From Phallusia mammillata (taxonomy: Eukaryota > Chordata > Ascidiacea > Phlebobranchia > Ascidiidae): 64,000 bases of DNA. The notes under the pieces are model-generated. The model was not told where the DNA came from. It saw only the letters and a program-made list of their open reading frames with translations, and searched no databases. The DNA is taken from positions 108,989 to 172,988 of the forward strand of contig QLIY01000279.1 in the NCBI GenBank assembly GCA_003260075.1, in the 5' to 3' direction. This document shows, one piece after another, positions 27,739 through 34,108 of the stretch (its first letter is position 1; each line of letters begins with the position of its first letter). A program made the translations under genes and the position numbers.

Positions 27739-30700
27739 TAAGTCACAGTCAGTTATATAGCAGTGTTTTTTAACCTTCAGTCTGTGATCTCAACCAAATT
27801 TATCAAAGGTTTTACACAACCAACTTTTTACCAACAACAACTTATTCCATTTATGCTAATTTCATCAAAGCTATTTTTCACTGAGTCTGTACAATGATAC
27901 CAAAAAAACTTGTAGTGTGAATAATATTTTGTTTAATGAACCTTATTTTGTGTCCAGAACCCACCGAGGCCACCACTACAACAGTTGATTTGACCACTGG
28001 AGCTTCAAATACTCTCATTATTGGTGTAATTGTTGCCGTTGCTTTGATTTTGCTGATAATATTTGGTGAGTGTTGCATTAGTTGGGCAAGCTATATTTCT
28101 TAAATCTGATTTTGACAGTTTTTTTTTCAGTGTTATCCTTCAACTGGCTCCAAAAATAAATTATTCATTAAAAAAACTTCTGCTTGACGAATTTCACTAT
28201 TTTTAGTGCAAAGTTATGGTTTAAATTTTTGTTGTAAAAATAAACAGGGCAGTATTTATTAGCTGTATATTGATCCAAAACAATGTTTTATTGTTTATAA
28301 AAAAATATTCGCCTGTCTAATCTTTGTATAAATCATGGCAACTTTTTCCACCATTTTGTGAGTTAAGATCAAGTTAGCAAAATAAATTGTTTTCTTGTTA
28401 TTCTTTATTAAGGGGGGGGGGAAAACTGATTTTGACAGTTTTTTTTCAGTGTTATCCTTCAACTGGCTCCAAAAATCAATTAATCATTAAAAAAAACTTC
28501 TGCTTGACAAATTTCACTATTTTTAGTGCAAAGTTATGGTTTACATTTTTGTTGTAAAAATAAACAATACAGTATTTATTAGCTGTATATTGATCCAAAA
28601 AACATTTTATTGTTTATAAAAAAAAATATTCGCCTGTCTAATCTTTGTATGGTTTTCAATCATGGCAACCTTTCTCACCATTTTGTGAGTTAAGATCAAG
28701 TTAGCAAAATAAATAGTTTCCTTGTTATTCTTTATTAAACATTTTCATGATAAAAGTCTTGTTTTGTTGCAGACATTTCGTGTTGTATTTCACGCAAGTG
28801 CGGTTGCACCCACTTTATTTACATTAACTCTTGTGGAGCTTCTAAGAAGGATTCGAAAACTCTTGAGACCAAAGATGCAGAGGAAGGTTCAGCTGAATAC
28901 AGGTAACAAATTTCAAACAATAAGACTGATGTTTTACTTCAAAAAACATACTTTTAAGTTAAGCATTCCAATTTAAAGCAAAATGTAAAAAACCACACTC
29001 ATATGTTTGAGAATGTTACTTTATAAATGAGATTAAAAACATAAAAATACATTTTCTGTTGCTTTGTCAGGTGTGCGGTATAATGTAATATTTGCTTTCA
29101 AAATTTTGACAAAGTGGTTTTTAAAAATTTACTTTATTTACTGTTGCAAGTTTAAAAATTTATTAAAAATCAATTGAAACACCAAGTGTAGATAAAATGA
29201 AGCGTTAATTGCAAGCCTCGATAATACGCAAAGTATAATTTGGTATATTTGTGGGCAAAATTTAATCCAAGCTTGTTTTGTTAAAAGACAAGGAGTAACT
29301 GGCACTTATAGGTGAGCTTTAAGTGTGTGGTTAGGGTTTTTGTGCTGTTTGACCAACAAATGCTGCTATGCATGTTTCAATGCTGAGATTGCTGTATTTT
29401 TATCCATCATTCACCCAAACACAAACATGGTTTTACTCTAAATTGATTTTTTCCAAACCTTTGTCATCCAAGACAGACTTAAATTTATTGAATACCATCT
29501 CGATACGTAGCTTTATCTTTTATTAACCAGAAAAGACAATAAAACGGATGAAGTAACTGCTGTAGGTGATAGTAACGACAAGCAGCCTTTAACAGAGGAA
29601 GCAGAACCTGTAGCTAACGGGACGCAGTATGTCTAAAATGCTGCATGTCTATGTAATGTTGTACATTATTTTGTTGTACAATGCTGTCTCTGTGGGGTCG
29701 ATTTTACTTAAAAAATTTCCACAAAAAACAAGCATTTAAGGTTGCTCGTTTATCAGTTGGTTTAGGAAATTTTACTGTAAATTCTAAAAAAATAAAAGAG
29801 GATGAAAGAAATTAAAATGTTTTCAAAGTTATATTTTTGTTTTGTACATTTAGTTGTAATTCTGGCTCAATGGGGCTAAATTTTATCCAATTCCAAAAAA
29901 CACATTCAAGTTCTGAGTGTCATGTGGTTTTAGATACCACACTGGACAATAATTATATTTTAAACATATGTGTATTTGATGTGGTACAGTAGATGTTTTT
30001 GTTTTGCCAAGTCTGTTTTAAAATTTGATTTTTTCTAACCTAGCAGGACTCAAAGAGAACATAACTTAGAAAAAAGTGGTTGTTTTATTAAAATACACAC
30101 AGTTATAGTTCATTCAGTTCAATTTATTTTGTATTTGTATGCTTTTTTACTGGAGACTAGTTTGGTCAAAACGTCCATAACAAAAACTGACCCATAATTA
30201 GATGATACACAAGCTGTTGCATGCATGTATTTTGTATATGTGTGTGATGAGGCATGTGTTGTATTCACTCATGCCATCATAACATTTCATTGGTAGGCAA
30301 GAACATGGCATTGTGAATGAGGAGACTCCGTTGAATGATGAGCAAGTTTTGAATGGAGACAAACCTACCAATGCAAAGACCCCACTTGTTGCAAATGAAG
30401 TTGAAACTCCAGCTAATTCACCCATGGAGGGAAAGGCAGAGTATGTTGGAGTTATGTTTGGGTCCTGGGTACTTTTTGTCCAACTTAAAAACATCCTTTG
30501 TTTAACATGCAATGTTATTTATCCTGATGAAGGCGACCTGTATAGGACGTCGAAACGTCGAAATAAACATACAATTGCCAGAATAGCTCTATAAAGTTGA
30601 TATTATGTCGGGCAGCAACTAAAAAAAATTTGTACAATAATCCAAATTACCTATAGATTTTTAATTGAGCTGGATTTATTCGGAGATAAGTTACGTTTTT

Positions 30701-30952
30701 TTGCATTTATTTCTCCCCTCATGGAAAGAACAGTAACCTTCAATTTGTTTCTACACATAAACTTCTTTTTCGGTTTATTTTAAAATTTATTCAACCTTTT
30801 TTCCCCCTTTCACATAAACTTTCACACAAACTGCAAACTTTATCCTAACCATCAATACTTACCACAGGACTAAGGAACCCGTTAAGCTTGATGACGTCAA
30901 CGTTGCCGTTGGCGACGCCGACAAGCCTCAAGTGCAAGAAACCACTGCATGA
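9269..30952 (+). CDS. NCAM: Neural cell adhesion molecule (NCAM) type receptor
   Basis: Twenty-four exons encode about 1,100 residues: signal peptide, five Ig domains each split over two or three exons, two FN3 domains over five exons, an acidic then Thr/Ser-rich stalk, one transmembrane helix and a cytoplasmic tail. Order and number of domains are those of vertebrate NCAM1/NCAM2. The start of the cytoplasmic tail, DISCCISRKCG and then NSCGASKK, closely follows the NCAM juxtamembrane pattern, including the cysteines that are palmitoylated in vertebrates, and a later DKQPLTEEAEP block also resembles NCAM. Function by family: homophilic and heterophilic cell adhesion at the plasma membrane. The 6.3-kb first intron is the largest. 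The tail has at least three possible ends (29633-29635, 30950-30952, or via an exon near 31524). Exon 19 carries a G61 run that breaks the frame, and the exon 18/19 junction does not agree in phase. Confidence 0.9.
9993..10339. mobile_element. hAT-like element, 347 bp
   Basis: Ends CAGGGGTTCCCAACC and GTTGGGAACACCTG, with the exact 8-bp duplication CTATAGAC (9985-9992 and 10340-10347). It lies in NCAM intron 1. Confidence 0.92.
12519..12599. repeat. G81 homopolymer in NCAM intron 1
   Basis: 81 consecutive G. I did not find matching copies on its two sides. Confidence 0.95.
13152..13219. mobile_element. 68-bp hAT-like MITE
   Basis: Starts CAGGGGTTCTTAATC and ends GGTTAAGAAACACTG. Flanks GTTGAACA and GTTTAACA match 7 of 8. 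It lies in NCAM intron 1. Confidence 0.75.
13785..13960 (+). mobile_element. SINE-like repeat in NCAM intron 1
   Basis: Shares AGTTAAGTTTATTTCGCTGG, ATCACCAAGCCGGAATTAGC and a downstream GCGGAGGGC/GGTTGATCATG region with the other three copies in this window. Confidence 0.55.
15583..15740 (+). CDS. NCAM: NCAM exon 2: Ig1, first half
   Basis: Encodes DTVLLTCFYSDV with the first Ig cysteine, and NPQWLRPNG with the core Trp. It runs from phase 1 to phase 0. Acceptor TTTTAG, donor AAG/GTAAAC. Confidence 0.9.
16255..16399 (+). CDS. NCAM: NCAM exon 3: Ig1, second half
   Basis: Encodes FLQIQNLTDNEAGQYVCQGY with the DxGxYxC signature of the second Ig cysteine. Its first 31 nt occur also at 16043-16073, ending in a G11 run, in a duplicated segment (about 15886-16073 against 16085-16286). 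Confidence 0.9.
16798..16941 (+). CDS. NCAM: NCAM exon 4: Ig2, first half
   Basis: Encodes KTITVTCDVSGNPPATITW with the Ig cysteine and Trp. Phase 1 to 1. A 42-nt copy of its start lies at 17303-17344, with an acceptor, and runs into G10. Confidence 0.9.
17303..17344 (+). pseudogene. Truncated copy of NCAM exon 4 start
   Basis: Matches the first 42 nt of exon 4 and its upstream intron, then stops at ten G (17344-17353). It is part of a run of diverged fragments (17117-17343, 17354-17535, 17546 onward) separated by G10. Probably an assembly duplicate rather than a used exon. Confidence 0.75.
17804..17941 (+). CDS. NCAM: NCAM exon 5: Ig2, second half
   Basis: Encodes NLVITKITKSDEGYYTCTG with the DEGYYTC motif. 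Phase 1 to 1. Acceptor TTGCAG, donor T/GTAAGA. Confidence 0.9.
18248..18353 (+). CDS. NCAM: NCAM exon 6: Ig3, first part
   Basis: Encodes GPAGIQVPALV and NITIACESSGEPEPAF, with the first Ig cysteine. Phase 1 to 2. Confidence 0.9.
19006..19085 (+). CDS. NCAM: NCAM exon 7: Ig3, middle
   Basis: Encodes RWYRGTTESDENRITENISE with the core Trp, and ends KVLTLG. Phase 2 to 1. Confidence 0.88.
19436..19528 (+). CDS. NCAM: NCAM exon 8: Ig3, last part
   Basis: Encodes DESFSGDYTCVAENVRGKQS with the second Ig cysteine. Phase 1 to 1. Confidence 0.9.
19894..20078. mobile_element. hAT-like MITE with TAGTGTTGCACCGAA end
   Basis: Left end TAGTGTTGCACCGAA and right end TTCGGTGCATCACTA are imperfect inverted repeats. 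Both flanks carry the exact 8-bp duplication ACACAAAC (19886-19893 and 20079-20086). It sits in NCAM intron 8. Confidence 0.88.
21339..21475 (+). CDS. NCAM: NCAM exon 9: Ig4, first half
   Basis: Encodes NNATVNENEDATISCVATGQ with the first cysteine, then a VRVYRNG strand. Phase 1 to 0. Confidence 0.9.
21609..21943. repeat. Duplicated segment around a single N, with GGGGACACAT-family repeat
   Basis: About 80 bp beginning CTGGCATGGTCAG occurs at 21609-21690 and again just after the N at 21858. Between them lies a member of the GGGGACACAT repeat family also found at 42150-44340 and 46150-46560, with a TTTTCTTTTC tract. Confidence 0.8.
22176..22332 (+). CDS. NCAM: NCAM exon 10: Ig4, second half
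   Basis: Encodes MDDGDYKCLATNEAGDATTF, a typical Ig second-cysteine region. Phase 0 to 1. Confidence 0.9.
22872..23170 (+). CDS. NCAM: NCAM exon 11: Ig5, first half with long insert
   Basis: Encodes GEPAQLLCSFEAKPVPNLAW with cysteine and Trp, then a roughly 50-residue insert (VDMAEDVNKTSINDALLPF and beyond) that is longer than expected for an Ig strand D-E region. Phase 1 to 0. Confidence 0.88.
23432..23557 (+). CDS. NCAM: NCAM exon 12: Ig5, second half
   Basis: Encodes IKLVTKDSFGEYYCKAENVH with the second cysteine, then APGVPTNLQ, the usual start of the first FN3. Phase 0 to 0. Confidence 0.9.
24106..24241 (+). CDS. NCAM: NCAM exon 13: FN3-1, first half
   Basis: Encodes SATVSFSPPENLTVPITMYK, FN3 A-C strands. 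Acceptor CTCAAG, donor G/GTATGT. The following intron has a duplicated segment split by G10 at 24431-24440. Confidence 0.88.
24810..24947 (+). CDS. NCAM: NCAM exon 14: FN3-1, second half
   Basis: Encodes YTFTNLVHNTEYKILVKAEN, the Leu-x5-Tyr FN3 hallmark, then NCRGKGKAA. Phase 1 to 1. Confidence 0.9.
25232..25311. mobile_element. Short MITE related to 40-240
   Basis: Begins GTGATAAAAATAACGGCCCA and ends with its near inverse GACGTTATTTTTATCATTAA. About 80 bp; the core matches the arms of the element at 40-240. Confidence 0.65.
25747..25874 (+). CDS. NCAM: NCAM exon 15: FN3-2, first part
   Basis: Encodes EPTSYPLEWQIGNTGGGKIS and QVQVTYWP, FN3 B-C strands with the conserved Trp. Phase 1 to 0. 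Confidence 0.88.
26114..26222 (+). CDS. NCAM: NCAM exon 16: FN3-2, middle
   Basis: Encodes MVEGRNNTKPISADHIVTVT and VDQKFSLE, ending in phase 1. Confidence 0.85.
26592..26684 (+). CDS. NCAM: NCAM exon 17: FN3-2, last part
   Basis: Encodes GLKPGTTYMVKLTVTNEVGS, the FN3 E-F-G hallmark. Donor A/GTTAGT, phase 1. Confidence 0.88.
26915..27002 (+). CDS. NCAM: NCAM exon 18: acidic stalk
   Basis: Encodes VDNSLDKKTTKEEIIDYEEE and ends VEEK. With donor AA/GTTAGT it ends in phase 2, which does not fit the coding frame of exon 19. Read without splicing, the frame continues LVSEIDKQCSSVL and stops at 27070. Confidence 0.65.
27073..27550 (+). CDS. NCAM: NCAM exon 19: Thr/Ser-rich stalk, broken by G61
   Basis: Encodes LLENQAVTDSQIDSMRFTTQ and a Ser/Thr/Gln-rich stretch. 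G run 27269-27329 interrupts it. The bases GCGTGG flank the run on both sides, and joining them gives an open frame SVATSSASSRIF and on to SEGNMT, so the run is very likely not native. Ends phase 1. Confidence 0.75.
27269..27329. repeat. G61 homopolymer inside NCAM exon 19
   Basis: 61 consecutive G with GCGTGG on each side. It shifts the reading frame of an otherwise open exon. Confidence 0.95.
27656..27736. repeat. G81 homopolymer in NCAM intron 19
   Basis: 81 consecutive G, only 326 bp after the G61 run. Confidence 0.95.
27958..28065 (+). CDS. NCAM: NCAM exon 20: transmembrane helix
   Basis: Encodes EPTEATTTTVDLTTGASNT, then LIIGVIVAVALILLIIF, a clear single-pass helix. Phase 1 to 1. Confidence 0.92.
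28104..28735. repeat. About 310-bp duplication split by G10
   Basis: Bases about 28104-28411 and 28422-28735 are diverged direct copies (both start near CTGATTTTGACAG) separated by ten G at 28412-28421, in NCAM intron 20. Confidence 0.85.
28773..28902 (+). CDS. NCAM: NCAM exon 21: cytoplasmic juxtamembrane region
   Basis: Encodes DISCCISRKCGCTHFIYINS, then CGASKKDSKTLETKDAEEG. The cysteine pattern and KDAEEG block resemble the vertebrate NCAM tail. Phase 1 to 2. Confidence 0.9.
29531..29626 (+). CDS. NCAM: NCAM exon 22: cytoplasmic tail
   Basis: Encodes KTDEVTAVGDSNDKQPLTEE and AEPVANGT. The donor CA/GTATGT leads to exon 23. If not used, the frame continues QYV and stops at 29633-29635, with AATAAA at 29791-29796, a plausible short isoform. 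Confidence 0.85.
29791..29796 (+). terminator. Possible poly(A) signal of a short NCAM isoform
   Basis: AATAAA lies about 155 nt after the read-through stop of exon 22. It would support an isoform ending in GTQYV. Confidence 0.4.
30297..30440 (+). CDS. NCAM: NCAM exon 23: cytoplasmic tail
   Basis: Joins exon 22 in phase 2 to give TQQEHGIVNEETPLNDEQVL and later TPLVANEVETPANSP. Acidic, Pro/Thr-rich. Ends in phase 2 at GA/GTATGT. Confidence 0.82.
30522..30575. repeat. SINE/retroelement-like tail with GACGTCGAAACGTCG
   Basis: The string CCTGATGAAGGCGACC followed by GGACGTCGAAACGTCG resembles a motif common in animal retroelement ends. The class was not resolved. Confidence 0.3.
30868..30952 (+). 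CDS. NCAM: NCAM exon 24: C-terminal exon
   Basis: Joins exon 23 in phase to give AETKEPVKLDDVNVAVGDAD and ends QVQETTA with TGA at 30950-30952. An alternative last exon could start at about 31524 (acceptor TTCCAG), giving DEKRTT and a stop. Confidence 0.8.
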
Positions 30953-31204
30953 TGACGTCATCCCCATTTACGTCACACCGCTTGTCGCCGCACGTGTGAC
31001 GTCATGTGAAGTTTACCGGCGATGGCGTTTTTTTGCTTTTATTTACCGCGGTGACGTCATTAAGCGGCTGCTGACGTCATTTACCGATTGACAAATTTGA
31101 TTTTTTGACGTCATTGCATGTCGGTTCTTTGCCCATATATTTAATGTTTGTGTGGAATTTTCGTTCATTCCTTCACTGCCCCCCGCTCATGCTCTCTGAC
31201 GTCA
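30892..31204. promoter_or_regulatory. Cluster of seven perfect CRE palindromes TGACGTCA
   Basis: Perfect TGACGTCA occurs at 30892, 30953, 30997, 31052, 31072, 31106 and 31197, with near matches at 30968 (TTACGTCA) and 31212 (TGACGTCG). This is the CREB/ATF consensus. The first overlaps NCAM coding sequence, the second starts directly after the stop codon, and the rest lie in the NCAM 3' flank, about 2 kb upstream of the adhesion GPCR start. Confidence 0.7.
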
Positions 31205-32218
31205 TCAGTTGGTGACGTCGCTTGTAAATTATGTACATTTTTCTTGCTGTAATTGTTAAAACAGCGGGCGGTCGTTTAAAACTTGTTGTACAGAAGTCGT
31301 GCTTGTGTAAAGTGATGCTTAAGTTGTTAATGGTGGATGGTTTAATCCTGATTTGCCCCACAATAAGTGAAGTATAGGCCAGTTACGATCGAACATGTTT
31401 TGCCCGCTACTGCAAAGTCGAGGAGAATTTTACGTTTATTTTTGCATTTTTGTTTTACGTAGCGACTTACTTTCGTTCTTTTGTCCTTCTTCAATTTTTC
31501 TTTTGTTTTTCATTCTGTTCCAGCGAGAAGCGAACCACCTAAGATGACATCATTAAACAACACGCGAAGAATTCAACATGCGACTATCGCCGTAAAACTA
31601 CCAGATTTTTTTTACTATGTACTCCTGCTCCACTGGTGAACAACAATACTGCACAAGTCAAGAAATGAATGTGTTTTTATATCTTAAACTAACTTTGTTC
31701 TATTTTGCCAATTTCTAAAACCAACAGTGTTTTGTAAAGTCAGTTAGCCATGTTTTTCTATCTGTTCACAAACATTTGTCCCGACTAAAGTGTTTATGAA
31801 GTTGCAACAAAATCTAGTTTCGGACCGAGCCTTATGCATTCAATCGTGACAAGAAGATAAAAACCACCCCTTGAACCGTCTAAACGTCGTTCTGAACACA
31901 ACAAATCTGTACACTCACCTTTAATTAAGCGAGGTGAGATAGTTGAAGCAAACCGTACGAATTTTCCACATGCCTTTCGCATTATATCCTCGCATTTTTT
32001 CACATCGGGTGTTTTCATTTTAATTGCTTCCTTGCTACAATGGTGCGTTGCATGACTGTTTTTCGATTGTGGGAAAGGCGGCATATTATGACGTAACAAC
32101 GGCTACTAGCGCTGTTTCGAATTCGTTTCCGATTGTATTATGTCGTAACAATAAAAGTCGGTGTTGACAACATTTGCACGATCTACATTACGAAGAAGAT
32201 TTTGATTCTTGTTTTGTG

Positions 32219-32370
32219 CAGTGGTGGGATTCAGCCGGTTCGCACCGGTTCTTTAGAACCGTTTCACGAAATTTTATGAGATCAGCGAAGCGGTTAGCAT
32301 TTCTGGTAACTGTCAATGGACATTTGTAACAGAACTAGCTAAAAAATATGACTTTGAAATCCTACCACTG
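32219..32370. mobile_element. hAT-like MITE, CAGTGGTGGGATT family
   Basis: Ends CAGTGGTGGGATT and AATCCTACCACTG. The flanks GTTTTGTG and GTTTTGAG match 7 of 8. It is absent from the paralogous position near 59.5 kb, so it inserted after the segmental duplication. Confidence 0.85.
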
Positions 32371-32814
32371 GTTTTGAGCGAAAATGCAGAAAAAACAACG
32401 AAATTTGAGGCGTTTGTATTTACCCAGCCCTATCTCTTACATTGTATTTGTGTAGAGCCACTGTCAAACAGTAAAGTGCAACATATGGTCTTGACGGAAT
32501 CAAGTTATACTTTTGCCGAAATCCATTGGGTGCAATGTGTTGTTTAAGAACAAACTTGATCGGTTATAATACGCTGGAGATTAAGTCACCCTTGGTCGGA
32601 CTATATCAAAGTGTACATGGGTTATACCACATTAACTTATTCGAGCTAAGATATTTGTGAATCGGGCCACATGATTTGGTTAATCTCGGACTTTTGCATG
32701 GTCACATAATGTATTCAATACATTTTGTTGCATTCGGAAAACGTTGTTTGATTGCTTACCGGGTAACCACCATGCCTGTTCAGCACATGGATACTAATTA
32801 AAAGCAGATCTGTG

Positions 32815-33094
32815 ATCATTGCAACATACAAGGAAGTAGGAAATCCTTAAAAGAACTCGAGTGGGCTGAGACAACGCTGTCAGATGTTTTGTTCATTGCA
32901 AGTGAATACAATGCGTAGGTAACACAACGTAGCGATTTCCTACCATGGTCTTATGTATTTACTGTCTTTGAAAGTTGAATGCCTAGAGAGAAAGTCACTT
33001 TTTTGTGGGTGTTATAACGATTTTTGGTCGGTGCTTGGGTGTGTATTGAAACGATTTGTTTGTGTATCTGTCAGTTTTACAAAGACCGACAACA
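32815..33094 (+). promoter_or_regulatory. Putative promoter region of adhesion GPCR gene 1
   Basis: Upstream sequence conserved with 59880-60141, including ACATACAAGGAAGTAGGAAA (contains an ETS-type GGAAGT), GTCAGATGTTTTGT and CAAGTGAATACAATGCGTAG. Conservation between paralogues suggests regulatory content; no TATA box is certain. Confidence 0.45.
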
Positions 33095-33158
33095 ATGCTA
33101 TTTTGCTTGTATAGTCTGATTATTGTAACAGGATTCATTTTTTCTACCAACGGAAGTG
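33095..33158 (+). CDS. GPCR-1 exon 1: signal peptide
   Basis: Encodes MLFCLYSLIIVTGFIFSTNG, ending in phase 1 (S, then G). The homologous exon of the paralogue at 60142 has the same length of 64 nt. Confidence 0.8.
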
Positions 33159-34020
33159 GTAAGTTCACCTGTGTTAAACAAATCAAATTTAATCAGCTGG
33201 CCCAATACCACAAGCTTGCATTAGTTTTTGTGCTGCAAAAAAGGTGATGGAGTTTATTAAGTTGCACCAACTAAATGTATTTAAAAGTCCGGAAAATGAC
33301 ATGTGGTGACGTCACATCAGACCAGACAGCAAAACAGATTTTAAACAGTAATATATGTCAAATAACATCGATTTTTTTGTGTTTTTGTATCTGACTTTCG
33401 CACAGGCGGATTAACAACTTTAGGTAAAACTCCTTTAGACCAGCCTTTTAGCGTTAATGTAAACACAGTGCATTGTCTTAAAAAACAGTTGAATGTGGAT
33501 GTGGTTAATAAGAGATGTGGGTTGCATTGCATTAGCATATTCTTTACAGCAGGGGTGGGCTCCCTGCGGCCCTTTATTAAAGGTTGTGCGGCCCGCAGAG
33601 ACGCTTGGATTTCAAAAGTACTAGCAAACGAGTCCAATTAATACATATTTTTGAGCTGATTAATGCGCCTGGTGCTAGTTTACTGCGATCTGGCAAAATG
33701 TGGCTAGAATCAAATACGAATTATACTTGTAGTTAAGCATATTTGGAAAGAAACTAAGCAAAATCACTTTGTGTTATGCACATGTGCGGCCCGCGATCCA
33801 ATTTTGACATTCATAATTGGCCCTACAGTAACAAAGGTTGCCCACCCCTGCTTTACAGGGTGGTACTAAATATCATATATCATAGCGCACGGTAAACCGC
33901 ACGGTATAACCTACTGCACGGCATGCCGTATAGCAGGCAGACATGGGGCAATTCGTATTCGTCATTCGTATTGGAATGCATTCGAATACAGGTTTTGCCA
34001 CCTTCGTGCTGTATTCGAAT

Positions 34021-34108
<88 letters not shown>

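Larger units (their letters stand above)
31290..33158 (+). repeat. Segment duplicated upstream of both adhesion GPCR genes (copy 1)
   Basis: Blocks at about 31300-31385, 31829-31900, 31960-32165 and 32815-33158 match 59059-59155, 59159-59220, 59308-59505 and 59880-60205 in the same order. The unit starts in the NCAM 3' flank and runs through the GPCR signal-peptide exon. Confidence 0.85.
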
